From Mycobacterium sp. SMC-8 (GTDB lineage Bacteria > Actinomycetota > Actinomycetes > Mycobacteriales > Mycobacteriaceae), in assembly GCF_025263565.1 (NCBI RefSeq), contig NZ_CP079865.1, positions 1,736,001-1,800,000 of the forward strand: 64,000 nt of DNA, in the 5' to 3' direction. Positions 45,559 through 54,548 of this stretch are shown here, piece by piece (position 1 is the stretch's first letter; each line of letters begins with the position of its first letter). The position numbers and the translations under genes are program-made. A model generated the notes under the pieces. That model searched no databases. It had not been told where the DNA came from and was given only the letters and a program-made list of their open reading frames with translations.

Positions 45559-47742
45559 TCAGCGAAGTAGCGGGTCTCGCGGCAGTCCGAGGATCCGCTC
45601 GGCAACCGTGTTCCGGGTGATCTCCGAGGTTCCCCCGGCGATGGTCATGGCCCGGTTGCCCATGTAGCTGCGGGTCAGCTGCGGGATCTGCTCGGTGACC
45701 GCCGCGGTGCCGGCCAACTCGAACGCGAGCTCGGTGAGCCGCTGACCCGACTCGGCGACCAGCAGTTTGGTGACGTTGCCTTCCGGTCCGGGCTCGGCGC
45801 CGGCGATCGCCCGGGTGGCCCGCCGCAGATTGAGCAACCGGAGCGTGTGCAGCTCGGCGATCACCTCGCCGGCGCGGCGCACGTAGCCCGCCGCCGTCTC
45901 CGGTGCGCTGTCGAGCAGCTTGATCAGATGGTCGGGGGTGGTGCCGGTCGGGGCGCCGGAGCCACCGCCGATCGAGACCCGCTCGTTGCCCAGCGTCGCG
46001 CGCGCGACCAGCCAGCCCTTGTTGACGTCGCCGACCACATCGGCGTCGGGCACGAAGACGTCGTCGAAGAACACCTCGTTGAAGTGCGAATCACCGGTGA
46101 GCCCGCGCAATGGGTTCACCGTGACGCCCGCGGCCGTCATGTCGATCGCCATCATGGTGACCCCGGCGTGCTTCGGAGCATCAGGGTCGGTGCGGACCGT
46201 GGCCAGGCCCCACTGACACATGTGCGCCAGGCTGGTCCACACCTTCTGCCCGGTCACCCGCCAGCCGCCGTCGACCTTCTTGGCCGAGGTGCGCACCGCC
46301 GCGGCGTCCGACCCCGCGCCCGGCTCGGAGAAGAGCTGGCACCACATCACCTGGCCCCGCAGCACCGGTTCCACCCAGCGCTCGCGTTGCTCCTCGGTGC
46401 CGGCCTGAGCGATCGTCAGTGCCACCCACCCGGTGATCCCCATGTCGGGACGGTCGACGTCGGCGAACTCCTCCTCGATCACCAGCTGCTCCAGCACGTT
46501 CGCGCCGCGGCCCCACGGCCGCGGCCAGTGCGGGACAAGATATCCGGAGTCGACGAGGTGGTCGCGCTGGCGGTCGACGGGCAGGGCCCGGGTTTTCGCC
46601 GCGGCCTCGCGGGCCTGGCTGCGGTACTGCTCGGACTCGGGCGGCAGCGTGAACGACGCGCCGTGGGCCTGGCCGCCGCGCTGGGCGTCGACGACGTCGA
46701 GCACCGGGTCGGTGCCGTCGGCCGCCAGCGCCGCCAGGGTGCGCGCCCGCCGCAGATACAGGTGCGCATCGTGTTCCCAGGTGAACCCGATACCTCCGTG
46801 TAGCTGAATGTTGTTCTGCGCGTTGAATACCTGCGCGCGGTTGGCCAGCGTGGCGGCCACTGCGCCGGCGAACCAGGAACTGTCGAGGTCCTCGGCCCGG
46901 GCGGCATCCCAGGTGGCGGCCGTGGCGACCTCGGCGGCCACCAGCATGTTGGCGGCGTGGTGCTTGACGGCCTGGAAGGTGCCGATCGTACGGCCGAACT
47001 GCTCGCGCACTTTCGCGTACTCGACGGCCATGTCCAGTGCCGCCCAGCTGACACCGACGGCCTCGGCCGCGGTGAGGATGCGGAACACCGTCCGGGCATT
47101 GCGGGCGGCGTCGCGCAGCACCCGTTCCTCGGGCACGGCGACGTCGTTCAGCGTCACGTCGCCGATGCGACGGGTGGTGTCCAGGCAGTCGAGTGGGGTG
47201 ATCGTGACACCGGTGGCATCGGGGCCGGCGTCGATGATCACCACGTCCGGACCCGCGACCAGCACCAGCACGGACGCGTCGGGGGCGCCGAGCACCGCGG
47301 TGGCCTTTCCGGTGACTGTCAGGTCGGCGCCGACGGCGACGCCGTCCGACACGCCGAGCGCCGCGACGGTCTCGCCGCCGGCCAGGCCGGGCAGCAGTGC
47401 GGCCCGAACGGAATCGGGCGCGCACCGGTCGATGACCACGGCCGCGGCGGCGCTGGACAGGAACGGGCCGGGCGCCAGTTGCCTGCCCAGGCACTCCGCG
47501 ACGACGGAGAGTTCCGGCAAACCGAAGCCCGCGCCGCCGAACTCCTCGGGGAGCGCGAGCCCGGTCCAGCCGAGTTCGACTGCCGCCGACCAGATGTCGG
47601 CCGGACTGGGGTCGCCGCCGTCGAGAGTGGCCCTGGCCTTGGCCAGGGTCTGCAGACGCGTGAGCTGGCCGGCCGCGGCCGCGGCGAGATCCTGGTGGTC
47701 CTCGGTGATGGCGAGTTTGGACGCGGTCACGCTCTTACTCAC
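45559..47742 (-). CDS. Fused (two-domain) acyl-CoA dehydrogenase, FadE6-like
   Basis: About 727 residues made of two acyl-CoA dehydrogenase units. The N-terminal unit (to about residue 345) has PEEFGGAGFGLPELSVVAECLGRQ, EYAKVREQFGRTIGTFQAVKHHAAN and IQLHGGIGFTWEHDAHLYLRRA. The second (from about 375) has FSEPGAGSDAAAVRTSA, GWRVTGQKVWTS and AGGTSEITRNTVAERILGLPRD. In the second unit the position of the usual catalytic Glu reads GGT, so one site may be structural. The length and layout are those of the Mtb FadE6 type, from memory, not of a gene known at this Mtb locus. The GTG at 47742 with AGG before it is preferred over a GTG 12 bp upstream. Confidence 0.85.
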   Translation of the reverse strand: MSKSVTASKLAITEDHQDLAAAAAGQLTRLQTLAKARATLDGGDPSPADIWSAAVELGWTGLALPEEFGGAGFGLPELSVVAECLGRQLAPGPFLSSAAAAVVIDRCAPDSVRAALLPGLAGGETVAALGVSDGVAVGADLTVTGKATAVLGAPDASVLVLVAGPDVVIIDAGPDATGVTITPLDCLDTTRRIGDVTLNDVAVPEERVLRDAARNARTVFRILTAAEAVGVSWAALDMAVEYAKVREQFGRTIGTFQAVKHHAANMLVAAEVATAATWDAARAEDLDSSWFAGAVAATLANRAQVFNAQNNIQLHGGIGFTWEHDAHLYLRRARTLAALAADGTDPVLDVVDAQRGGQAHGASFTLPPESEQYRSQAREAAAKTRALPVDRQRDHLVDSGYLVPHWPRPWGRGANVLEQLVIEEEFADVDRPDMGITGWVALTIAQAGTEEQRERWVEPVLRGQVMWCQLFSEPGAGSDAAAVRTSAKKVDGGWRVTGQKVWTSLAHMCQWGLATVRTDPDAPKHAGVTMMAIDMTAAGVTVNPLRGLTGDSHFNEVFFDDVFVPDADVVGDVNKGWLVARATLGNERVSIGGGSGAPTGTTPDHLIKLLDSAPETAAGYVRRAGEVIAELHTLRLLNLRRATRAIAGAEPGPEGNVTKLLVAESGQRLTELAFELAGTAAVTEQIPQLTRSYMGNRAMTIAGGTSEITRNTVAERILGLPRDPLLR

Positions 47743-47810
47743 GGTGAGCCTCACTGCTGAAGTTGTCGGTCGGCAACCGACGTTATCGCCTACCGCACCG
47801 GGCCCGTATC

Positions 47811-47826
47811 TGTGACCTAGGTCACA
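47811..47826. promoter_or_regulatory. CRP-type (cAMP receptor) binding site
   Basis: TGTGACCTAGGTCACA is a perfect 16-bp palindrome matching the TGTGA-N6-TCACA consensus of mycobacterial Crp (Rv3676). It lies 69 bp upstream of the fused fadE start and about 80 bp upstream of lipC, so it could act on either or both. A TTGACT (47829-47834) directly next to it may be the -35 of the lipC promoter. The match is by consensus; binding is not shown. Confidence 0.75.
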
Positions 47827-47907
47827 AATTGACTACAGGCGAAACATGAGTAGACAACTTCGCTCAGATTGTCGTTTGGTTCTCGCGCGCGGGGGTACGC
47901 TCGCGCA

Positions 47908-49131
47908 ATGACGGAACGGCCGGACACCCGGTATCCCGGACCCACTCTGACTACCCGCCTGCAATGGTTGCGCAACGCCGGCCCCTCCGACTACCTGCTG
48001 GCGATGAGCGTGGCCTCGGCGTCGCTGCCGGTCATCGGGAAACACCTTGAGCCACTTGGCGCACTGACCGCCGCGGGGATCTGGGGCACCCGACACGCCC
48101 CCGATTTCGTCGGCGCGCTGGCGAAGTCGCTGGTGACGCCGAACGACGCCGAGAAGAAGAAGCAGGAACGGGACTGCACCAACGCGGTCACCGAGGCCGC
48201 GCTGCGCGATGTGGTGGGTCCCAAGGATCTGGAGATCGAGTGGCCCGCCGCCGAGCGCACCCCGCCGGTCTGGAAAATGCGTGAGCACCGCCGGCACGTG
48301 CACCGGAGCTCGGTGCGCTACGGTCCGCGGCCGGGGCAGTTGCTCGACGTGTGGCGCCGGGACGACCTGCCGGCGGAGCCGGCGCCGGTGCTGATCTTCG
48401 TGCCGGGCGGGGCCTGGGTTCACGGCAGCAGGATGCTGCAGGGCTACGCGTTGATGTCCCATCTAGCCCAGCAGGGCTGGGTGTGTCTGTCCATCGACTA
48501 CCGGGTGGCGCCGCACCATCCGTGGCCCGCCCACATCAGCGACGTCAAGACCGCGATCGCATGGGCCAGGGCCAATGTCGACCGGTTCGGCGGCGACCGT
48601 AACTTCGTTGCGATCTCCGGGACCTCGGCCGGCGGCCACCTCGCCGCGCTGGCCGGGTTGACCGCCAACGACCCCGAGATGCAGGGCGAGCTGCCCGAGG
48701 GTTCGGACACGTCGGTCGACGCGGTGGTCGGCGTATACGGCCGCTACGACTGGGAGGACAAGTCGACGGTCGAGCGGGTCCGCTTCATGGACTTCCTGGA
48801 ACGGGTCGTGGTCAAGCGCAAGTTCGACAAGCATCCCGACGTGTACCGCAAGGCCTCGCCGGTGGCGCGGGTCCATCCGGAGGCGCCGCCGTTCCTGGTC
48901 GTCCACGGCACCGGTGACAGCGTGATCCCGGTGGCCCAGGCCCAGAGTTTCGTCGAACGTCTGCGCGGCGTCTCCCGTTCGGTGGTCGGCTATGTCGAGC
49001 TTCCCGGCGCGGGCCACGGTTTCGACATGACCGACGGTGCCCGCACCGGAGCCGCGGCGACCGCAATCGGCTTGTTCCTCAACCACATTCACCGAAACCG
49101 GAGCCTCATCGGGGCCAAAGAGGTTATATAG
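47908..49131 (+). CDS. lipC: Esterase/lipase LipC
   Basis: 407 residues, alpha/beta hydrolase. N-terminal ~150 residues are a membrane-associating or lid-like region (YLLAMSVASASLPVIGKHL). The core has VPGGAWVHG in place of HGGG, nucleophile Ser in ISGTSAGGHLAALAG, Asp in VHGTGDSVIPV and His in GAGHGFDMTD. Mtb LipC (Rv0220) is 403 residues and is a cell-surface esterase for short-chain substrates. The ATG at 47908 was chosen over an earlier in-frame start. The WS/DGAT follows 26 bp after its stop. Confidence 0.87.
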   Translation: MTERPDTRYPGPTLTTRLQWLRNAGPSDYLLAMSVASASLPVIGKHLEPLGALTAAGIWGTRHAPDFVGALAKSLVTPNDAEKKKQERDCTNAVTEAALRDVVGPKDLEIEWPAAERTPPVWKMREHRRHVHRSSVRYGPRPGQLLDVWRRDDLPAEPAPVLIFVPGGAWVHGSRMLQGYALMSHLAQQGWVCLSIDYRVAPHHPWPAHISDVKTAIAWARANVDRFGGDRNFVAISGTSAGGHLAALAGLTANDPEMQGELPEGSDTSVDAVVGVYGRYDWEDKSTVERVRFMDFLERVVVKRKFDKHPDVYRKASPVARVHPEAPPFLVVHGTGDSVIPVAQAQSFVERLRGVSRSVVGYVELPGAGHGFDMTDGARTGAAATAIGLFLNHIHRNRSLIGAKEVI

Positions 49132-49157
49132 TCACCTCCGGTGCGGAAGGTGGCGCG

Positions 49158-50588
49158 GTGAAGAGGCTTCGTGGCTGGGACGCTGTGCTGCTGTACAGCG
49201 AAACCCCCAACGTCCACATGCACACGTTGAAGCTCGCCGTGATCGAGCTCGACGATCTCGGCGGGGCGCACTTCGGTGTCGAGGAGCTGCGCAAGGTCAT
49301 CCACAGCCGGCTCTACAAGCTCGACCCGTTCCGGTACGAGCTGATCGACATCCCGTTCAAGTTCCACCATCCGATGTGGCGGGAGAACGCCGAGGTCGAC
49401 CTCGAGTACCACGTCCGGTCCTGCCGGGCCGACGCGCCGGGCGGCCGTCGCGAGCTTGACGAGGCGGTCGGCCGCATCGCGAGCACCCCGCTGGACCGCA
49501 GCCGCCCGCTGTGGGAGATGTATCTGATCGAGGGCCTGGCCGGCGGCCGCATCGCGGTGCTCGGCAAGATCCACCACGCGCTGGCCGACGGTGTCGCGTC
49601 GGCGAACCTGCTGGCCCGCGGCATGGATCTGCAGGACAGCCCGCAGGCCGACCGCGATTCCTACGCCACCGATCCGGTCCCGACCCGGGGGGAGCTGGTG
49701 CGCACGGCGTTCGCCGACCACATGCGCCAGATCGCCAAACTGCCCGGCGTGGTGCGGTACACGGCTGCGGGGGTGCGGCGTGTGCAGCGCAGCGAACACA
49801 AGCTGTCCCCGGAGCTGACCCGGCCGTTCACTCCGCCGCCGTCGTTCATGAACCACATGATCGATGCGACCAGACGCTTCGCCACCGCGACGCTGTCACT
49901 CGACGACGTCAAACACACCGGCAAGCAGCTCGGGGTCACGATCAATGACATGGTGCTGGCGATGTCGGCCGGCGCGCTGCGAAAGTTGTTGCTGCGCTAC
50001 GACGGTCGCGCCGACCACCCGCTGCTGGCGTCGGTGCCGGTGAGCTTCGACTTCTCCCGCGACCGGATCTCGGGCAACTACTTCACCGGTGTGCTGGTCA
50101 GCCTGCCCGTCGACCTCGAGGACCCGCTGAGCCGGGTCAAGGCCGCGCACGTCGCCGCGGCCGCAGGCAAGGAGAGTAACAACCTGATCGGGCCCGAACT
50201 GGTCAGCCGGTGGTCGGCGTACTTCCCGCCCGCCCCGGCCGAGGCGATGTTCCGCTGGCTGTCGAACAAGGACGGCCAGAACAAGGTGATGAACCTGCCG
50301 ATCTCGAATGTGCCCGGCCCGCGGGAGCGCGCCCGCGTCGGCGGTGCGCTTGTCACCGAGATCTACTCGGTCGGGCCGCTGACCGCCGGCAGTGGACTCA
50401 ACATCACGGTGTGGAGTTACGTCGACCAGATCAACATCTCGGTGCTCTCCGACGGGACCACGCTCGAGGATCCACACGAGCTGACCGCGGCCATGCTCGA
50501 GGAGTTCACCGAGATTCGCCGCGCGGCGGGGCTTTCCGCCGAGCTCACGGTCGTCGAGTCGGCGATGCCCAACGACGTCGCCCACTGA
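49158..50588 (+). CDS. Wax ester synthase/diacylglycerol acyltransferase (WS/DGAT)
   Basis: 476 residues. The catalytic HHxxxDG motif is HHALADG (His139-His140, Asp144), and the family blocks PLDRSRPLWEMYLIEGL, NDMVLAMSAGALRKLL and NLPISNVPGPRE are present. It makes triacylglycerol or wax esters from diacylglycerol or fatty alcohol and acyl-CoA. It corresponds by position to Rv0221, but the following LipO-FadD12-acyltransferase genes resemble the Rv1425-Rv1428c locus, so it could equally be an Rv1425 relative. GTG start with GGAAGG upstream. The 61-bp palindrome copy B begins 2 bp after its stop. Confidence 0.9.
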   Translation: MKRLRGWDAVLLYSETPNVHMHTLKLAVIELDDLGGAHFGVEELRKVIHSRLYKLDPFRYELIDIPFKFHHPMWRENAEVDLEYHVRSCRADAPGGRRELDEAVGRIASTPLDRSRPLWEMYLIEGLAGGRIAVLGKIHHALADGVASANLLARGMDLQDSPQADRDSYATDPVPTRGELVRTAFADHMRQIAKLPGVVRYTAAGVRRVQRSEHKLSPELTRPFTPPPSFMNHMIDATRRFATATLSLDDVKHTGKQLGVTINDMVLAMSAGALRKLLLRYDGRADHPLLASVPVSFDFSRDRISGNYFTGVLVSLPVDLEDPLSRVKAAHVAAAAGKESNNLIGPELVSRWSAYFPPAPAEAMFRWLSNKDGQNKVMNLPISNVPGPRERARVGGALVTEIYSVGPLTAGSGLNITVWSYVDQINISVLSDGTTLEDPHELTAAMLEEFTEIRRAAGLSAELTVVESAMPNDVAH

Positions 50589-50589
50589 C

Positions 50590-50650
50590 GCCGAAATCGC
50601 ATTCCACGCGCCCAAATTCGCTCGCGGGCCGCGTGGAATGCGATTTCGGC
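50590..50650. repeat. 61-bp palindromic element, copy B
   Basis: Perfect inverted repeat: arms of 21 nt (left begins GCCGAAATCGCATTCCACGC, 50590-50610; right 50630-50650) around a 19-nt loop. It follows the WS/DGAT stop by 1 bp and lies between convergent genes. The arms match those of copy C at 63688. Confidence 0.95.
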
Positions 50651-50673
50651 GGAACTCAGGCGGCTGCCGCGGG

Positions 50674-51912
50674 CTAACTGGCCTTGTCGGCAACCTGACG
50701 GGTGGCCATCACCCAGGACAGGAACTCCTCGACGGCCTGCGCCGTGTAGTGCGCCCGCGGCGAACCGTAGTAGAAGTCGAAAGCATGTTGGGCGTGCGGG
50801 ATCTCGGCGTAGACCACCGGGGAGTTCGACACGTCGCGCAGCGCGTCGGCGAACTCACGGCCCTCCGGCACCGGAATGATCGAGTCGTCCTGGCCGTGCA
50901 GGATGAAGAACGGTGGCGCATCGGGGCGCAGCCGGTACATCGGCGACGCGTCGACGTACTCCTGCCGGTGCCGCGCGATCGGCCTCTTGACGACGAACCG
51001 CTGCAGGAACGCGATGAACTCCCTGCGGCCGCTGCCGCGCGCGGACACCCAGTCGTAGCGGCCGTAGATCGGAACCGCCGCCGCCACCGAGGTGTCGGCG
51101 TCCTCGAAACCGGGCTGGTACTGCGGATCGTCGGCGGTCAGCGCCGCCAGCGACGACAGGTGCCCGCCCGCCGACCCGCCGGTGATCGCGACGAAGTCCG
51201 GGTCTCCGCCGTATTCGGCGATGTGCTCCTTGATCCAGGCCAGCGCGCGTTTGACGTCGACGATGTGATCGGGCCAGGTGTGGCGGGGGCTGACCCGGTA
51301 GTCGATCGACACGCAGATCCAGCCGTGATCAGCCAGGTGGCTCAACAGCGGGTAGGCCTGCGGCCGGCGCATCCCGATCGCCCACGCTCCGCCCGGAACC
51401 TGAAGTAACACAGGGGCTTTCCCGTCACGGGGCAGATCGGCCCGGCGCCAGATGTCCGCCTTGTTGACTCGCAGCGGCCCGTACTGCACGACGCTCTCGA
51501 CGTACCGACGGCGGATCACGTCGTTGGGGAAGACGCCGACGTAGCGACGCCTGGCCGGGCGGGCCTTCTCGGCGATCCGCTGGTAGTTCTCGCCGAGCGC
51601 CTCGCGCAGCGGATCCTCGAAGTACGGCTGCGAGCCGACGTTGCGGCGGTGGATCAGATACAGCAGAGCCCAGGCGACCGCGGTCAGCCCCAACGCGATC
51701 CGGCCACGCGGACCACGGAAATCGCCGCGGATGCCGCGCCGGAGCGCGTCGAGCATCGAACCGGCCAGGTACACCGGCGACATCTCCGAGGTGGGCCAGC
51801 CGAATGCGAATACCGGGATGGTCGGATAGCCGTCGCGCGCCAGCGGGCGGACCCCGTTGGCGGCGTTGAGCAGCTCGGCGACGGCGCGCAGCAGCGGCCG
51901 GCGCTTAGGCAT
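50674..51912 (-). CDS. lipO: Alpha/beta hydrolase, LipO-like
   Basis: 412 residues. The N-terminal part (about 1-140) has a possible membrane segment (IALGLTAVAWALLYLIHRR). The hydrolase core shows LLQVPGGAWAIGM, nucleophile Ser in ITGGSAGGHLSSLAAL, Asp in LHGQDDSIIPV and His in EIPHAQHAFDF. It is third in an operon with an acyltransferase and FadD12-like gene; this order is that of Rv1426c-Rv1428c in Mtb, where lipO is Rv1426c. Two bp separate it from fadD12. Likely acts on a lipid ester that the other two enzymes make or recycle. Confidence 0.8.
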   Translation of the reverse strand: MPKRRPLLRAVAELLNAANGVRPLARDGYPTIPVFAFGWPTSEMSPVYLAGSMLDALRRGIRGDFRGPRGRIALGLTAVAWALLYLIHRRNVGSQPYFEDPLREALGENYQRIAEKARPARRRYVGVFPNDVIRRRYVESVVQYGPLRVNKADIWRRADLPRDGKAPVLLQVPGGAWAIGMRRPQAYPLLSHLADHGWICVSIDYRVSPRHTWPDHIVDVKRALAWIKEHIAEYGGDPDFVAITGGSAGGHLSSLAALTADDPQYQPGFEDADTSVAAAVPIYGRYDWVSARGSGRREFIAFLQRFVVKRPIARHRQEYVDASPMYRLRPDAPPFFILHGQDDSIIPVPEGREFADALRDVSNSPVVYAEIPHAQHAFDFYYGSPRAHYTAQAVEEFLSWVMATRQVADKAS

Positions 51913-51914
51913 TA

Positions 51915-53558
51915 TCAGGCATTCTTGACGCGTTCCTGCAGGTCCTTGCGGGAGATCTTGCCGGTGATGCTTCGCGGCAGCTCATCGAGAATCGTGATCT
52001 CCCTGGGCACTTTGTAGTTCGCGAGGTGGTCGCGGACGTGTTGCTTGAGTGTGTCGGGGGTAGCCGCGGCGCCGGGCTGCAAAACCACGAACGCCTCCAG
52101 GCGCTGGCCGAACTTCTCGTCGTCGACGCCGAGCACCGTCGCCTCGGCCACGTCGGGATGGGCGGCCAGCGTCTTCTCGACCTCGATCGGGTAGACGTTC
52201 TCACCGCCGGAGACGATCATCTCGTCGTCGCGGCCCACCACGAACAGGCGGCCGTCCTCGTCGAGGTAGCCGAGGTCGCCCGACGACATGAACCCCTCGT
52301 GGAAGTCCTTGCCTTTCCCGGTCGACCCCTTGGTGTAGCCGTCGAACTGCGTCGAGTTCCGCACGTAGATCCCGCCCACCTCGCCGGTGGGGACCTCGTG
52401 GAAATCCGCGTCCAGGATCCGGATCTGGGTGCCTTCGGCCGGCCGGCCCGCGGTGTCGGGCGCGGCCCGCAGGTCGCGCGGTGTCGCGGTGGCGATCATG
52501 CCGGCCTCGGTGGCGTTGTAGTTGTTGTAGATGACGTCGCCGAACCGGTCCATGAACTTGATGACCACGTCGGGGCGCATCCGCGAACCCGATGCCGCCG
52601 CGAATCGCAGTGAGCGGCCGCTGTACTTGCCGAGCACCTCCTCGGGCAGCTCCATGATGCGGTCGAACATCACCGGCACCACGCACAGCCCGGTGGCGCG
52701 GTGCTTGTCGACGAGCTCGAGGGTCGCCTCCGGGTCGAACTTGCGGCGGGTGATGATCGTGCACGCCATGGACGCGGCGAAGGCCAGCTGCGAGAAGCCC
52801 CACGCGTGGAACATCGGCGCGACGATCACCACGGGCTGCTCGGCGCGCCACGGGGTGCGGTCGAGGATGGCCTTGAGCACGCTCGGGTCGCCGCCGGAGT
52901 GTTTGGCGCCCTTGGGCGTTCCGGTGGTGCCCGAGGTCAATAGGATGACCCGGCTCTTGGCCAGCGAGCGCACCGGCTCCTGTCCGGTGTGCGCGTCGAT
53001 CAACGCCTCGACCGTGTGCCGGTCGGTCGGCCCTTCGGTCCACGCGACGATGCGGGTGGTGTCGGGTCGTCCGGCCAGCGCGCGGTCGACCGTCTCGGTG
53101 AACTCCTCGTCGTAGATGACCGCGACGGAGCGGCCCTCGCCCTCGCGATCCATCACCTCGGCCAGCGCGGGCCCGGCGAACGAGGTGTTGAGCAGCAGGA
53201 CGTCGGCGCCGATTCGGTTGGCCGCGATCAGCGCGTCGACGAAACCGCGGTGGTTGCGCGCCATCAGCGCGATCACCTCGGGCTGGCCGCCGGGCTGCGC
53301 CTGCAGTGCGGCGGCGAGAGCGTCGGCGCGCCGGTCGATCTGGCGCCACGTCAGGATGCCGAGTTCGTCGACCAGTCCTTCCCGGTCCGGGCAGCGCTGG
53401 GCGGCCGCGGCGAACCCGGACGTGATCGCCATGTTCTCGCGCTGCATCGCGCCGGTGATGCGCAGGTACTTGTCGGGCCGCATCGGTGCGATAACGCCGG
53501 CGCGCACCATCGTCGAGACCAGGCCGAGGGCGTTGGTGACGGAGTCGGTGATTCCCAT
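51915..53558 (-). CDS. fadD12: Acyl-CoA synthetase, FadD12-like
   Basis: 547 residues. AMP-forming ligase motifs are LLTSGTTGTPKGAKHSG, IYNNYNATEAGMIA, EGFMSSGDLGYLDEDGRLFVVGRDDEMIVSGGENVYPIEVE and the C-terminal PRSITGKISRKDL with the catalytic lysine. The ATG at 53558 has AGG 5 nt before it and was preferred over an upstream GTG. It is the middle gene of the acyltransferase-fadD12-lipO operon. Substrate is probably a long-chain fatty acid. Control by KstR is expected from the operator at 54409. Confidence 0.88.
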   Translation of the reverse strand: MGITDSVTNALGLVSTMVRAGVIAPMRPDKYLRITGAMQRENMAITSGFAAAAQRCPDREGLVDELGILTWRQIDRRADALAAALQAQPGGQPEVIALMARNHRGFVDALIAANRIGADVLLLNTSFAGPALAEVMDREGEGRSVAVIYDEEFTETVDRALAGRPDTTRIVAWTEGPTDRHTVEALIDAHTGQEPVRSLAKSRVILLTSGTTGTPKGAKHSGGDPSVLKAILDRTPWRAEQPVVIVAPMFHAWGFSQLAFAASMACTIITRRKFDPEATLELVDKHRATGLCVVPVMFDRIMELPEEVLGKYSGRSLRFAAASGSRMRPDVVIKFMDRFGDVIYNNYNATEAGMIATATPRDLRAAPDTAGRPAEGTQIRILDADFHEVPTGEVGGIYVRNSTQFDGYTKGSTGKGKDFHEGFMSSGDLGYLDEDGRLFVVGRDDEMIVSGGENVYPIEVEKTLAAHPDVAEATVLGVDDEKFGQRLEAFVVLQPGAAATPDTLKQHVRDHLANYKVPREITILDELPRSITGKISRKDLQERVKNA

Positions 53559-53569
53559 GGGCACCTAGC

Positions 53570-54391
53570 TCAGCCCAGCACCGGGAGCCGGCGCTCTCCG
53601 GCCAGTTCGTCGAGGGCTCGCTGCATCACCCGCCGCACATGAGCGTCGACCTCGTCGATGTCGGGATCCTCGCCGAACTCGGCGACGATGTCGATCGGCG
53701 GCAGCGCCTTCATCGTGATCTTCGACGGCAGAGGCACATTCAATGGCAGCACCACCGACAGGCCGAACGGGAAACCGAACGACACCGGCACGATCTTGGC
53801 GCGGAACGCCCGCGCCACCGGACCCAGTGCTTTGGCCACCTCCGTGCCGCGGGTCAGGAACAGCTGACTCTCCTGGCCGCCGATGCCCACCGTCGGCACG
53901 ATCGGGACACCGGCGTTCAACGCCGCCTTGACGTACCCGGTGCGCCCCCCGAAGTCGATCTTGTTTGCGGCCAGTGTCGGACGGTAGACGTCGTAGTCAC
54001 CGCCGGGGAACACCACCACGACACCGCCCGAGCGCAGCGCCTCGTCGGCGTTGCGGTGATTGGCCGGGATGAAACCGGTCTTCTTGAAGAAGGCGCCGGT
54101 GGGGCCGACCATCAGCATGTCGTGGCTGAGCGTGTAGACCGGCCGGTCGAAGCCGAACTTGTCGTAGAAACCGCTGGCGAAGACCGGCACGTCCATCGGG
54201 AACAACCCGCCGGAGTGGTTGGATACCACCAGCGCGCCACCGTTCGGGAAGTCCTCCAGCCCGCGCACCTCGGCACGGTGCCAGCCCTTGAGGAACGGCT
54301 TGAGGAGGCCCATCACCCGCTCGGTGAGCACGGGATCCCACTTGGTGATCTCGGACGTCTCGATGTCGGTCTGGTCGTCGGTCGCACCCAC
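53570..54391 (-). CDS. Lysophospholipid acyltransferase-family protein (Rv1428c-like)
   Basis: 273 residues. The PlsC-like core has NHSGGLFPMD (acceptor His in a NHxxG context), FFKKTGFIPANHRNADEALRSGGVVVVFPGGDYD, and KAALNAGVPIVPTVGIGGQE. It is of the mycobacterial type that transfers an acyl chain to a glycerol-phosphate or related backbone. The start is a GTG at 54391 with GAGGGGG just upstream; the longer open frame would include the KstR site. First gene of the operon with fadD12 and lipO. Confidence 0.82.
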   Translation of the reverse strand: MGATDDQTDIETSEITKWDPVLTERVMGLLKPFLKGWHRAEVRGLEDFPNGGALVVSNHSGGLFPMDVPVFASGFYDKFGFDRPVYTLSHDMLMVGPTGAFFKKTGFIPANHRNADEALRSGGVVVVFPGGDYDVYRPTLAANKIDFGGRTGYVKAALNAGVPIVPTVGIGGQESQLFLTRGTEVAKALGPVARAFRAKIVPVSFGFPFGLSVVLPLNVPLPSKITMKALPPIDIVAEFGEDPDIDEVDAHVRRVMQRALDELAGERRLPVLG

Positions 54392-54408
54392 GGCGGCCCC
54401 CTCAATAC

Positions 54409-54422
54409 TGGAACGTGTTCTA
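54409..54422. promoter_or_regulatory. KstR-type operator
   Basis: TGGAACGTGTTCTA fits the KstR consensus TNNAACNNGTTNNA exactly and lies 18 bp upstream of the acyltransferase start. KstR is the TetR-type repressor of cholesterol catabolism. The site would control the acyltransferase-fadD12-lipO operon. The match is by remembered consensus. Confidence 0.78.
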
Positions 54423-54548
54423 GTTTTGCCAGTGTACCCACTGCTCATGGCCGTCGAAGCGTGCCTATGAGCAGCGTCACTGACCGAAGAAACCAGTACC
54501 GGTACGGGGCCGTCAAGCTCGGTCGCCCGATCGCAACCTTGATCTTGA

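Noticed and set aside
54392..54448. Longer start for the acyltransferase gene at 54448
   Set aside because: This would place the KstR consensus site inside the coding region; the GTG at 54391 has a strong GAGGGGG ribosome binding site.
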